NCBI GenBank assembly: GCA_964436635.1
Contig: CAYTDM010000021.1
Span: 1-39,556 of the forward strand
Source: DASRQK01 sp964436635
Lineage (GTDB): Bacteria; Bacteroidota; Bacteroidia; Sphingobacteriales; Sphingobacteriaceae
Reading direction: 5' to 3'
Length of the DNA: 39,556 nucleotides
Shown piece after piece: positions 23,856 to 33,364 of this stretch. The first letter of the stretch is position 1; the number at the start of each line of letters is the position of its first letter. The notes under the pieces are model-generated. The model saw nothing but the letters and a program-made list of their open reading frames with translations. It had not been told where the DNA came from and made no database searches. The translations under genes were made by a program, and so were the position numbers.

Positions 23856-26800
23856 TTATTTAATACTAGTTTTAAAACCAAATACAACCATTTTTATTGG
23901 CGGGAATGTTAAATTATTAAGAGAAACATTCTCAGGGTCATATCCATTATAGTTAGTCCACGTCATTAAATTTTGAGCATTAACATATATTAAGCAGTCT
24001 TTAATTTTATATGACAATGAAACATTATTCATTCTTAGAAAAGATGCGTCGCTAAATGTTGCACTAGAAACAGCATAAGTTGTATTCGAATTGTGAATAG
24101 ATGCGTAGGGTTTAGGAACATTTGAAATATCTCCAGGTTCTTTCCAATAACTTAAATATTGGGGCCAAACATTATCTAATCCACCGAATGTTCTTGAACC
24201 AACAACATATATATTAAATCCGGATTGTCGAATATATTGTAATGAAAAGCTAAAATTTAAATTCTTCCAGTTCATACTATTTGTTAATCCCGAACACCAT
24301 TTTGGATCAAAATTTCCAATATTAACGTAATCACCACCCTGATTATTGTAACTTGATCTTGAAATAAATAATCCATCACCATTTACATCTTCCACAACTG
24401 TGTGACCTGTTTGGGGGTCCACTTCAATAAATCGATATCTAAGAACAGAATTTAAAGACTCACCAATAATTAGTGAGTTAGCATAAGTGGTTCGCTCAAT
24501 ATTTGGAAACTCTAATAATTTATTTCGATGTCGAGTCCAATTCAAACTAGTGCTCCAAGTAAAATTAGAATTTTGAACAGGAGTAAATCGCATATCCACT
24601 TCCCATCCTTTATTTTGCACTAAGGCAGGCATGTTAGCAGTATAACTAGTGAACCCAGTAGTTGCAGGAATAGGATAGGCTACTAACTGGTTGTCTGAAA
24701 TATTTCTATACCAGGAAACATCCATAGTTAATCGATCATTCAAAAACCCTAATTCTGTAGCGAGTTCAAGTTTCTTATTTACCTCCCAATGGTAGTTATC
24801 GTTCGCTAATTGATTGGGCGCAATAGCTTTTTGATTACCATAATCGGCTACAGTATTGTAGACGCTTAAATAAGCATAATTTCCAATATTATCATTGCCA
24901 GATGACCCATAACTTCCTCTTAATTTACCTGTACTAAGCCATGGTAAATTATCTTTTAAAATAAGTTCTTCCGCAAACAACCAAGCTGCTCCAACACTTC
25001 CAAACAATCCAAAACGTTTACCTGGTCCGAATCGGCTACTTCCATCTTTACGAATAGATGCATTAAAAATATATCTCTCAGCCAAATTATAATGAAGGCG
25101 TGAAAACAAGGATATATATCGATATTCGCTGTGTGTGGATCTTATAAACGAAGCAACCCCTCCGCTACGACTATGAATAAGCAAATCATTAATATATGAC
25201 TCAACTATAGAAGTATTCCTTAAATCATTAGTTGACTGAATCGTAATTCCAGTATAAAGTCGGATTTGATTTTTATCCACATTAATTGAATAGTTCATTT
25301 GCGGCTCAAAAACAATTGATTCAATTTCACTCTCTGTAAATGAGTTTGAACCCTGTGGATTTGTTGAAGGATTTTTAGAAATGGCTAGGAATGGAATATT
25401 AGAACTATTAAAAATTTTATTATAACCCATATTCATTTTGAACGTCAAATTTTTATCTGGTGTTATTAGCAAGCTAATATTTGAGTTGAAATTATTAGTT
25501 GTACTTCTCCATCCAGAATGAGATGCTGCTTTGAGGTTTTGCTTCCCCGCCTCCCAGTTATATTCACCTAAATCATTGTAAATTGGATAATTAGGAACAA
25601 AGGAAGCAATATAATTTAATGCTGCAGTCGCATAATTCGAAGCCTCATTCTTATACCTACTATAGAGCGTGGTTACATCAATCTTTACTTTTGAATTGAA
25701 TGCATGATAAAAGTTTACATGGCTATTGATGCGTTGATATTGATCGGATTTAGAAAATATTGTGTTTTCTGTACCGTAATTACCAGAAAATTTAAATCGG
25801 GTATGTTCATTTCCTCCCTGTAATGTAACCGACGAATTCAATCGTCGAAGCACATTTGATATTAACCAATCTTGCATTTTGTTATCCACATTAGGATCCC
25901 ATTTCATTAAATCCGGTGCATTTGCTAAGTTCGGTTCTATGCCACTATTCTTAAACGCATCTCGACGGACTTGAAGGTATTGTTCCGTTGACAGTGGTTC
26001 TAATAATCTAGTCGGTTCACCAATTCCGCTATTAACATTTACATCGATGGTTGATCTATGACTGTACGATTTTTTAGTGTTAATGAGCACCACTCCATTC
26101 GCACCTCGACTACCATAAATCGCTGTAGCGTCTGCATCCTTTAAGATTGTTATATTTTCTATATCATTCAGGTTAATGCTTTCTAAAGGTGAAACTCCCG
26201 TGTAGTTATTCACTCCAGCAATATTCCCAGAGTAATACGGTATTCCATCCACTAGATACAAGGGTTCGGAACCCGAACGAATAGAATTTCTTCCTCTTAT
26301 TTCTAGCGAAACAGGTGTACCTGGCAATCCATTCACTTGCTGTAGCCTCACACCCGACACCTGCCCATTTAACGCCTGGAGTGGGTTAGTCACTGGTTGT
26401 CGTGCGATAGTCGCCGCTTCTACTTTTGCGATATTTCCGGTGCTTAATCGCTTTGTAGTTTCATAGTATCCACCGTCAATTACAACCTCTTCGATAGCAT
26501 GCTCCAGCGGTACCAGCACAATTTTAAAAGGTCCCATTCCAGCACCTGACCCAAAGGATACTGCTACAGATTGATAGCCGATAAAACTCGCTACAATCTC
26601 TCCTGAGCTATCAGAAGACTGAATTATGAATTTCCCTTCCGCATTCGTCATAATTTGTGTGCGGGTTCCTTTAACTGCCACAGAAACCCCTAGCATTGGA
26701 CGGCCGGCGGTGTCCACCACCGATCCTGTAATCACGGTCTGCTGCGCAAAACTTTCAACAGAAGAAATAATAACCGCCCCTTCGCCTCGCGCGTCCAGAG

Positions 26801-27014
26801 CGGTCGCATTTACCAACGTAACCTGAAAACACATTAAATTAAGCACGATGGCCACAGCTGGCACCAAAGCGGAAGCAGCCGATGCCGAGGCCGAAGCTCC
26901 CACCCCTGCCAGCACCGCCATAAATCTTTTGGATTTAAAAAGTATATTATAATTAAACAGTATCTTGATACACAAAAGAGCATACCTCTCCCCTGCGTGT
27001 AAAAATTGCTTCAT
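23856..27014 (-). CDS. SusC/RagA-like TonB-linked outer-membrane transporter
   Basis: A 1052-residue transporter. The start at 27014 gives an extended leader beginning 'MKQFLHAGE', as in many Sphingobacteriaceae SusC proteins, before a hydrophobic Ala/Ser-rich segment ('GVGASASASAASALVP'). A carboxypeptidase-regulatory-like domain ('VVDTAGRPMLGVSVAVKGT') is at about 95-175, then the SusC plug ('GNIAKVEAATIARQPVTNP', 'PLYLVDGIPYYSG', 'ILKDADATAIYGSRGANGVV') and a large barrel ending in 'KMVVFGFKTSIK'. It is the first gene of susC-susD-tlpA. No anti-sigma/ECF pair is nearby. A terminator-like hairpin and a relic of another susC 5' end lie upstream. Confidence 0.95.
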   Translation of the reverse strand: MKQFLHAGERYALLCIKILFNYNILFKSKRFMAVLAGVGASASASAASALVPAVAIVLNLMCFQVTLVNATALDARGEGAVIISSVESFAQQTVITGSVVDTAGRPMLGVSVAVKGTRTQIMTNAEGKFIIQSSDSSGEIVASFIGYQSVAVSFGSGAGMGPFKIVLVPLEHAIEEVVIDGGYYETTKRLSTGNIAKVEAATIARQPVTNPLQALNGQVSGVRLQQVNGLPGTPVSLEIRGRNSIRSGSEPLYLVDGIPYYSGNIAGVNNYTGVSPLESINLNDIENITILKDADATAIYGSRGANGVVLINTKKSYSHRSTIDVNVNSGIGEPTRLLEPLSTEQYLQVRRDAFKNSGIEPNLANAPDLMKWDPNVDNKMQDWLISNVLRRLNSSVTLQGGNEHTRFKFSGNYGTENTIFSKSDQYQRINSHVNFYHAFNSKVKIDVTTLYSRYKNEASNYATAALNYIASFVPNYPIYNDLGEYNWEAGKQNLKAASHSGWRSTTNNFNSNISLLITPDKNLTFKMNMGYNKIFNSSNIPFLAISKNPSTNPQGSNSFTESEIESIVFEPQMNYSINVDKNQIRLYTGITIQSTNDLRNTSIVESYINDLLIHSRSGGVASFIRSTHSEYRYISLFSRLHYNLAERYIFNASIRKDGSSRFGPGKRFGLFGSVGAAWLFAEELILKDNLPWLSTGKLRGSYGSSGNDNIGNYAYLSVYNTVADYGNQKAIAPNQLANDNYHWEVNKKLELATELGFLNDRLTMDVSWYRNISDNQLVAYPIPATTGFTSYTANMPALVQNKGWEVDMRFTPVQNSNFTWSTSLNWTRHRNKLLEFPNIERTTYANSLIIGESLNSVLRYRFIEVDPQTGHTVVEDVNGDGLFISRSSYNNQGGDYVNIGNFDPKWCSGLTNSMNWKNLNFSFSLQYIRQSGFNIYVVGSRTFGGLDNVWPQYLSYWKEPGDISNVPKPYASIHNSNTTYAVSSATFSDASFLRMNNVSLSYKIKDCLIYVNAQNLMTWTNYNGYDPENVSLNNLTFPPIKMVVFGFKTSIK

Positions 27015-27018
27015 AAAA
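26993..27018. repeat. susC start-region repeat, copy A
   Basis: The 26 bases around the susC start codon match copy B at 27336-27361 at 24 of 26 positions (CTGCGTGTAA ... GCTTCATAAAA). Confidence 0.88.
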
Positions 27019-27051
27019 AATCAATAATTTTGGTTAATGGATTAGTTTTAA

Positions 27052-27088
27052 TAAAAACACTGACCGGTCTGATTATAGCAGATCAGTG
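27052..27088 (-). terminator. Terminator-like hairpin upstream of susC
   Basis: On the minus strand CACTGATCTG (27088-27079) pairs with CAGA (27071-27068) and TCAGTG (27063-27058), with a four-base bulge on the 3' side, then five T (27057-27053). It lies 38 bp before the susC start, so it could end transcripts from upstream or act as a leader attenuator. Confidence 0.5.
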
Positions 27089-27255
27089 GTTGGTATGTAG
27101 GGGAAGCTAGATGGGTAATTGCATAATCTCTGCATATAGATTCGAAGTAGAGATTTTCCACTTAGATGTGGACATGGCTCGCGCAATGCTTATTGGTAAG
27201 CATGATTTTCGGTGGCCAATAACAATAAAAACACTCGTTCTCATATTGGTTAGTT

Positions 27256-27357
27256 TTAGAAAACGAGTCCCTGGATTTTTGGTGGGCAAACAGCACCAAA
27301 ACAATAGTGCTGTGGGACCCTAACCAACTTCCCATCTGCGTGTAATAATCGCTTCAT
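27256..27357 (-). pseudogene. Relic of a second susC 5' end
   Basis: A 33-codon frame from ATG 27357 to TAA 27256. It begins 'MKRLLHADGKLVRVP', very like the long leaders of Sphingobacteriaceae SusC proteins and like the start of the intact susC ('MKQFLHAGE'); the DNA around both starts matches at 24 of 26 bases. It then runs into 'HYCFGAVCPPKI' and stops before any signal core or plug domain. A second, weaker copy of the TGTTTT...CCACC..AAAATC stretch is seen about 90 bases further on in the minus direction. Most likely a leftover from duplication or recombination; a short leader peptide is the alternative. Confidence 0.55.
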
Positions 27358-27361
27358 AAAA
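27336..27361. repeat. susC start-region repeat, copy B
   Basis: Matches copy A at 26993-27018 at 24 of 26 positions; the distance between the copies is 343 bp. Confidence 0.88.
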
Positions 27362-27369
27362 TATTGGTT

Positions 27370-27757
27370 TTATACGTTTATAAATGTTTTTCGATTAACA
27401 ACCGACCACCATATCACAGAAAAAAACAACATTAATTTGTTAAATGGGAGCAAATGCTTTATCTTGGTTACTGCATTGTATACCGTATTGACAAAGACCT
27501 ACTCGAACCTATTCAAACAGGCTATTTTATTTGGATATGGGGTCGGTAGCAGATCATTGAACCTGGCATTGAGTTTAGCCAGTTGAAGAATTGAATGGCT
27601 GAATGCCTTCAACCCTTTTTTGATCTGTTTATCTATAGAAAGGCACCTAATATGGTAAGGCGATGATGTTCTTTAGAATTTGTTTACGGTTAAACCCAAG
27701 CCAAATTTCCTGGAAATAGGCGAAGTGTCTTTGGGTGGTTTTTAATTTCGTTCTCAT
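27370..27757 (-). pseudogene. Possible decayed gene, family not recognised
   Basis: A 36-codon frame from ATG 27757 ('MRTKLKTTQRHFAYFQ', stop at 27647) is followed in another frame by about 90 codons with a single TAG, including 'KKGLKAFSHSILQLAKLNAR' and 'LPTPYPNKIACLNRF'. The composition is protein-like on both sides of the break, so a frameshifted and stopped gene is likely. I do not recognise the family; a transposase or plasmid gene remnant is possible, and no terminal inverted repeats were seen. Together with the susC relic this accounts for most of the 900 bp between susC and the XRE gene. Confidence 0.3.
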
Positions 27758-27918
27758 AATTAATAATTGTTTAGTTGAACGATGCAATCAAGACCTAGTA
27801 AGTATAGATTCTATTTTAGCAACAATACAAATATACAAAGTTTGATTTTATAAATCAAATAATTGTCATTAAAAATCAATAATATAATACATGACATTGA
27901 TTTTCAGCTATTTAAAAT

Positions 27919-28143
27919 ATGGAAAAAATTAACAGGTTAGCAGTAGTATTCAAAGAAAAAAACGTAACAAATCGCTTGATTTCTGAAGTGACGAATACCA
28001 GAGAAGAAACAGTATCGCGGTGGGTGAATAATAAGCAACAACCTAGCATTAAAACCATGCATGAAATCGCCAATTACCTAAAAGTTGACATTCGAGATTT
28101 GTTTTATCCAAGTGAATGGGCAAAGGAAAATAAGGATAAATAA
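27919..28143 (+). CDS. Small XRE-family transcriptional regulator
   Basis: A 74-residue protein that is a single Cro/C1-type helix-turn-helix domain: 'NVTNRLISEVTNTREETVSRWVNNKQQPS' (in parts 'TREETVSRWVNN'), then 'TMHEIANYLKVDIRDLFYP', the usual end of such regulators. Stand-alone proteins of this kind act as controllers of restriction-modification, toxin-antitoxin or stress genes, but none lies beside it. It precedes a convergent receptor gene, with an AT-rich intergenic region on either side. Confidence 0.88.
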   Translation: MEKINRLAVVFKEKNVTNRLISEVTNTREETVSRWVNNKQQPSIKTMHEIANYLKVDIRDLFYPSEWAKENKDK

Positions 28144-28238
28144 TTTTATATTAAATAATTGTGCCGATTGGATTCATTAATTAAAATTTTCCAAAGCAAA
28201 AGTTAAATTGTCATTTTGTTCCAATCTTTTCAATAATA

Positions 28239-30918
28239 CTAATTCAACGTAAACATCGCTTTTAATAACATGGAGCGGCCTCGGATTTGTTGGCGGCTCG
28301 CATGATAGAAACTGGCGTCTTGGGCGATCCTTTGGTAGTAATTTCGATCTAACAGATTATCCATATCGAGTTGGAGAGTCATCTTCCAAGCAGGAATCTG
28401 ATAAATCATAGAGATATCCAGGAAAAGGATGTGCTGAGCTTGTAGTTGTGTGCTGGTATGACCGCGATAACTCGGGGAGAGGCTGATTTGATACTTACTA
28501 GACGCTTGATATCGAATTTGGCCACCGTGCGTACCCTCAAACCATCCGGGTAGGACTTTTTTGTCTCCTCTTAGTTCCTGAAGGCTATGATGCCAGCGGA
28601 ACATTCCATGGTATTGAAGATTCCATTTGTCGTTAAGTTTTGCGTTGAATTGAGGAGCAAGTTCAAACTGATTATTCACCACAGGTGTATATTGGTCTTG
28701 TATGTACATAGCAGTATGCTGTTGATTCCAGCGCAGATTCAGGGTGGATTTGCCCCCTAAAGGGAATATAAACTTCTCTACGCCGGCTTTAAGGCCATGT
28801 TGTAATACGTGTTGTTTGCGGTCGACTAAGGCTTGGGTGAGGAATCCATCTTGGATAGTCCAAACTGGGGTGCCTTCTTGGGAGATGGAATTCGCATAAT
28901 AGCCTAAGTTAAAAAATAACATTAGGGGACTGTTCCCAAAGGTGTATTTCAGTTCTCCCATCCAGAGATCTCTGTCTGGCAATACCGGGGTCTTTTTCTC
29001 CAACACCTGGTGGTTTTTCAAGATCGGGGAGGCATGCAGGTCCAGGATGTTTCCAATGCTTCTAATGCGATTTACTGAAAATTGTAGCTGCTGCTGCTCG
29101 TGGATGGGAATGATCGTTTGGAAGGAGGGACTGAGATAGAGGTATGTTTTGTTTTTATTGGTGATAAATCCTGGGCCATGGAACCGAGCATATTGGAGGC
29201 TTAAAGGCAGGGTGCCTGTAATTTCTATGTTTTTCCAGGTATGGTGTAGAACCACACTGGCCTTGGCTGTATGCGACTGGAAATGGAGACGATTATCAGG
29301 CCAAATTCCTTCCTGCAGCAGGTCTTCGCTTGTGCGGCCCGAAGCATGGGTGACGAGTTCATCCCAGCTATTTTCAATGCCCCAACTTAAGCGAATGTTT
29401 CTAGCAGATTTGCCCAGCAGAAAATACCCGTGCACATGACTTTGTAGGCGGTTGGTTTGACTGCGCTGGGCGATTTCATGCCACAAACGTTCGTCCATGG
29501 GTAAGGGAAAGCTAGTGGAATCGTCAAGGGCGCGGATGTCAAGCTGTTCCGGTCGGTGACTGGCCAGCAAGTCCCAGTTTAGGTTCAGGATTTTAATTTC
29601 ACTGAGGGCGGGAATTACTTGTAAGGCGTTTCGAATTTCCCAATAATCGTTTTGTAACCGCTGGGTTCCGATGAAGCGTTCGGTGGTCATACCTGCCTGT
29701 ACAGGAGCCGATCGATGCTTGAAACTGAGGTGCTGGTCGAACAAGAGGTGCTGTGCGTTTTTAGTGGCGCGTATGGCTGCTTGTGTATGTAGGGGGCGGA
29801 TGCGCGTGTCCAGAGATTCGATCAGCTGTATGGAGTCTACACCTTCGTATAGCACCATACGGCTAGTATGTTTTCCAGTATGTGATTGAAGGGTGCCGTC
29901 AAGGTTAATTTTAATCTGCCAGTCTTTATTAAAATTATATAATTGGTTCATAAATAGTCCCCCGCTACGGTTTAAAAAGCTTCGCATGCTTCCTACGTTT
30001 AGCCCCTTGTTTAACCCCGTACCCAATAGCGGACCGATTTCATTCTCTGGTTGGAAGGTGTTAATAAGGTCTTGTTGTTCCGTTTCAAGATTTATGCCTA
30101 TGGAATTCCCTTTTAACACATTCAGCATTTTTACATCATCTTTAAATAGGACGGTATTCGCCTCTGCTAGGTACTGGTCACGAATGCCAGCGCCTAAACT
30201 CATGTCTCCATTTAATTTTAACTTCGCTTTTTCTTTGATGACTAGATTCACAGCCACTTGATTACTGGCTAAGCGGCCTTGTAAGACTTTTAACGGTTGG
30301 TGGTTGGTGATGACTTCCACAGCCAATACGGCTGTGGAGGAAATGGCTCTGGTGCCAATCCCATATTTTCCGCCAAATAAATCATCGCCATCGATGAGCA
30401 TCCCTGAAATGGCTTGTCCATTAAAGAGGACCTTTCCACTTGCTAATACCGAAAGACCGGGTAATTTTTTTAGGGCGTCGCCCACGTTGCGGTCGTTTGT
30501 GTCAATAAAATCATGGAGCAGGTAACGAAGGGTGTCGCCTCGTTGACTGATTTTTGGTCTATTGCCTACCTCTACGTCTGTTATACGGATGGCTTTTTCG
30601 ATTAAGGTGATAATGTATTGGTTTTGCTGAGGGTGGAGCTTGACGGCTTGGTCCTCGTAAGCGAGATGCTTCAGGCTTAATTCTAATTCGATTAGGGTTG
30701 GCAAGGATGAAAAATCTATTTGAAAGGTGCCTTGTTCGTCTGTTTTTCCAAAGCCTAGGGTTTCATCCGTGGGAAGGTGCTTTAAGATCCAGGTAACAGA
30801 AGGAATGGGTTGTTGTTGGTGATCCAAGANNNNNNNNNNATGGAAAGTTAGTTAATACGCATATCCCCATCAAGATGAACATCAAAAAACAGGCATTAGG
30901 ATGAGTGTGTTTTTTCAT
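28239..30918 (-). CDS. TonB-dependent-receptor-like outer-membrane protein, split by an assembly gap
   Basis: The main frame (28239-30829) has a carboxypeptidase-regulatory-like domain ('QQPIPSVTWILKHL'), a plug-like region ('RNVGDALKKLPGLSVLASG', 'SGMLIDGDDLFGGKYGIGTR') and a large barrel ending 'MLLKAMFTLN'. It reaches a run of ten Ns. On the other side an in-phase start at 30918 encodes a signal peptide ('KKHTHPNACFLMFILMGICV'). The N-terminus of the gene is therefore most likely at 30918, about 890 residues in all. The frames agree only if the number of missing bases is a multiple of three, so ten is not the true gap length. The gene is divergent from a GLPGLI gene, a well-known pairing. 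Cargo unknown. Confidence 0.85.
30830..30839. other. Run of 10 N (assembly gap) in the receptor gene
   Basis: Ten Ns between the signal-peptide codons and the first domain of the receptor gene. Confidence 0.99.
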
Positions 30919-31092
30919 GACAAAATGGTTTAAATTAAGCATGCATCATGCATCTGTTTGAAAATAATAAAAATTTTTAAGTATTCAAAATTTGATTTAA
31001 AAAACTATTAATCAGTAATATATTTTTTGTTTCTCTTATTCATTTTTATTAAATTTGGTTTCTATAGTTTTGTTTAACTTAAACAATGAATT

Positions 31093-31962
31093 ATGATGTT
31101 ACTTCTACTCATTTTCATGTGGTTCGGTATTCAATCAGAAGGAAAATTCAAAGACCCAGCGACCCTTCGGGTGTATTATGATTTTAGCCATGTTAGAGAC
31201 CTTCAAAAGCCCGATGAGGTGTGGAAAGAAGACATGGTTTTATTAGTCGGAAATCAGTCTACCTTATACACGAGTTACAGTAAATTAGCTGAGCGCACCT
31301 ACCACAAAAAAGCCATGAAGGAATATTTTAAGAATTTTTATAATGGCATGGCCCCTTATAAAATTTCATTTTCCAAACCTTGGACGACGATAGAATACAT
31401 TCGCTTATTGGATAAAAATAATTTTCTAGTCCAAGAATACATGGGACGTTATTATTGGTACACAGAAGCCATAGAGGATGCTAAATGGACCTTAAAATCT
31501 ACTCGAAAAAAGATTCACGGTTATAACTGTAAATTAGCTGAGGGGGAGTATTCAGGACGGAAATGGAAGGTATGGTACACGGAAGAGATCCCAGTTAATT
31601 CAGGACCCTGGAAGCTGGGTGGATTGCCAGGCTTAATTCTTGAGGCTGAGGATGCTGCCGGCGGTGTTTCCATCCTTGCAACCGCCATTCAAGGCGTGGA
31701 TATACCAGATGAAAATATGGTGCTAGACACAGATTATCATGTAATCCGTTTGCATGAGTTTTACCGGTCTAAAAAGGTGACGAAAGCGAGTTTAATGAGA
31801 CTCAGGGAGCAGGCGGTAAAAAATCCCAAATTATTCGTGGAAATAGTGGATAAGGAAATGCCGCATGGACAAGGGGGTATTCAGGATAATGGGTTAAGTT
31901 CGCGCGGTTCCATTAAACTTCCTCCGCCGAATGCATTGGACTTGGTCAATAAGAGTAATTAA
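31093..31962 (+). CDS. GLPGLI family secreted protein
   Basis: A 289-residue protein beginning with a signal peptide ('MMLLLLIFMWFGIQSEG'). The family motif G-L-P-G-L-I is at residues 177-182 in 'WKLGGLPGLILEAEDA', and the region before it has 'GRKWKVWYTEEIPVNSGPW', as in family members. GLPGLI proteins (TIGR01200) are secreted, of unknown function, and usually lie beside a carboxypeptidase-regulatory/TonB-type receptor, as here (divergent, about 175 bp apart). A TAGTTTTG at 31065-31072 is a good -7 element, 21 bp before the start; no matching -33 box was found. Confidence 0.95.
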   Translation: MMLLLLIFMWFGIQSEGKFKDPATLRVYYDFSHVRDLQKPDEVWKEDMVLLVGNQSTLYTSYSKLAERTYHKKAMKEYFKNFYNGMAPYKISFSKPWTTIEYIRLLDKNNFLVQEYMGRYYWYTEAIEDAKWTLKSTRKKIHGYNCKLAEGEYSGRKWKVWYTEEIPVNSGPWKLGGLPGLILEAEDAAGGVSILATAIQGVDIPDENMVLDTDYHVIRLHEFYRSKKVTKASLMRLREQAVKNPKLFVEIVDKEMPHGQGGIQDNGLSSRGSIKLPPPNALDLVNKSN

Positions 31963-32145
31963 ACATTACTGAATGTTGAGTTCTAATTATAGGCAATTTA
32001 CATAAATAATTAAGCGCTTATAGGAATTTATGACTTCAGAATATAAGTGAATTCCTGATAATTAGATGGGATGATGTTTAAAGGAATTACAGATAAGCAT
32101 GAAGATAATTTGCGGTATCTTTTAATCCATTATTGCGAAGCCGAT

Positions 32146-32493
32146 CTAGTCCTTCAAATTATTTGTGACGATGACATTAGCGTTGGATTTAATTGCTGCC
32201 GCTAGGACATGAAAATCCTTATCATCAGGCAGACTAATACTACCGATAATACCTTCGTAATTCATAACTAAAGCATCCGGAAAAGCAAGATTTGCGACAT
32301 TAACTCTCCATAATGCCTCCTTTTCATCTACACCGTTACGAATCATTACAGTACGCCATTCATCGAAAATATGCTGGCTCCATTTTGGAGTGAACATTTC
32401 ATAGTATGCAAACCAAAACAGCAAATCACGAACAACTAATGGATAAATAACATTCGTATCTATTACCGCTTTAAATCTTACACTATGAATCAT
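32146..32493 (-). CDS. PIN-domain toxin, C-terminally truncated
   Basis: A 115-residue PIN-domain protein. The acidic residues of the nuclease site are present: Asp12 in 'AVIDTNVIYP', Glu45 in 'FDEWRTV', Asp91/93 in 'PDDKDFHVLAAA', and 'VIVTNNLKD' at the end. Full-length relatives (PIN_3 type, about 180-200 residues) continue after 'TNNLKDFP' with another helical part; here a TAG follows directly, and the DNA beyond does not encode the missing part. The start overlaps the HTH gene by eleven bases, typical of toxin-antitoxin pairs. It may be an active short form or a decayed toxin. PIN toxins cleave RNA. Confidence 0.82.
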   Translation of the reverse strand: MIHSVRFKAVIDTNVIYPLVVRDLLFWFAYYEMFTPKWSQHIFDEWRTVMIRNGVDEKEALWRVNVANLAFPDALVMNYEGIIGSISLPDDKDFHVLAAAIKSNANVIVTNNLKD

Positions 32494-32938
32494 ACAATCC
32501 TAAATCCTCATCAAAATTCATCATTTCAACAATTAACTTCTTCTGTTCTTCCTTCATTTGCTTTTTATACGCCATAACATCCTCTAACAGGATCCTCCTG
32601 TGCTTCCCAACTTTCGTAAACTCAATTTTTCCTTCCTCTAATAATTTCACCATAAAAGGCCTCGAGCATCCTAATATTTCCGCCGCTTTCTGCGTAGTTA
32701 CTTCCGTAGCAATAGGAACGATTGAAATCGGCTTCCCTTCACTCATAGCTTTTAACACTTCACTAAGCAATTTCAATGCTTTCACAGGAATCACGATCCT
32801 GTCACTCGTTTCTTCAATTTCAATCTCAGCTCGATCAGATTTCAAATGTTGGATTGCTGACGCTATGGCAATATATGAAGCAATAGCTACTTTTTGCTCT
32901 GCTTTTGATGGTCTTTCAATTTCATTAATAGTTTTCAT
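32483..32938 (-). CDS. HTH (excisionase-like) antitoxin of the PIN pair
   Basis: I place the start at ATG 32938 (151 residues, 'MKTINEIERPSKAEQK'); the longer frame from 32992 would begin upstream of the promoter. The first part is helical, then 'IVIPVKALKLLSEVLKAM', and at about 80-125 a MerR/excisionase-type helix-turn-helix ('TTQKAAEILGCSRPFMVKLL', 'IEFTKVGKHRRILLEDVMAY'). The acidic C-terminal tail 'EMMNFDEDLGLYDS' is the probable toxin-binding part. It overlaps the PIN gene by eleven bases. Its own promoter contains repeated TTCGAA, so autoregulation is likely. Confidence 0.85.
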   Translation of the reverse strand: MKTINEIERPSKAEQKVAIASYIAIASAIQHLKSDRAEIEIEETSDRIVIPVKALKLLSEVLKAMSEGKPISIVPIATEVTTQKAAEILGCSRPFMVKLLEEGKIEFTKVGKHRRILLEDVMAYKKQMKEEQKKLIVEMMNFDEDLGLYDS

Positions 32939-32961
32939 TGTTAATATTTTGGCTTCAACGC

Positions 32962-32993
32962 CAAATATAAACGAAATATTCGAAACAACCAAA
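32962..32993 (-). promoter_or_regulatory. Promoter of the PIN toxin-antitoxin pair
   Basis: On the minus strand TTTG (32993-32990), a 20-bp spacer and TATATTTG (32969-32962), a perfect consensus. The ATG at 32938 is 24 bp downstream of the -7 element. Confidence 0.85.
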
Positions 32994-33002
32994 TTATTCG
33001 AA
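32972..33002. promoter_or_regulatory. Likely operator: two ATTCGAAA sites in the promoter
   Basis: TTCGAA occurs at 32979-32984 and 32997-33002, 18 bp apart; the first is part of CGAAATATTCG (arms CGAA/TTCG) within the spacer. The position fits repression by the HTH antitoxin. Confidence 0.6.
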
Positions 33003-33041
33003 ATGAAAAATCAAAATGTGTATTAATGGAGAACAAAAAAT

Positions 33042-33338
33042 CTACAAAAGTTTAATGCTATTATGAATAAAAGAATTTGCTACATCTGTCAAGATCACTT
33101 TCCCTTCTTCTAATGCTAAATCCAATTTACAATCCTCAAATGAGGTGAAATCAAAAGCTTTATCTAATATGCCATATACCCCTACTTTAACTTGCTGAAC
33201 ATCGCATTTATAAAAACGCTCAGCTAGATAAATTTGTAATAAAGGATATTTAAGTTGCTTTTTCCAATCAGCAGCCTTTTCAACAAAAAAATATGCATAA
33301 TTATATTCATCATTAGAACATTTTTCTTTAATACACAC
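33042..33338 (-). CDS. Hypothetical protein (98 residues)
   Basis: No family recognised. It is a soluble, mixed protein with 'YAYFFVEKAADWKKQLKYPL' and a central 'VKVGVYGILDKAFDF'. No signal peptide or membrane segment. It lies 26 bp after the membrane/coiled-coil protein gene on the same strand and is probably in one operon with it. Four Cys are scattered without a zinc-type pattern. AT-rich, like all its neighbours. Confidence 0.6.
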   Translation of the reverse strand: MCIKEKCSNDEYNYAYFFVEKAADWKKQLKYPLLQIYLAERFYKCDVQQVKVGVYGILDKAFDFTSFEDCKLDLALEEGKVILTDVANSFIHNSIKLL

Positions 33339-33364
33339 AGCTTATAAAACCTAATAGTCAAAAA

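Noticed and set aside
27107..27323. Overlapping 65- and 70-codon frames on both strands
   Set aside because: Neither looks like a known family; the minus strand is better explained by the susC leader relic in another frame.
27370..27757. Insertion sequence
   Set aside because: The decayed frames gave no recognisable transposase motif, and no terminal inverted repeats or target duplication were found.
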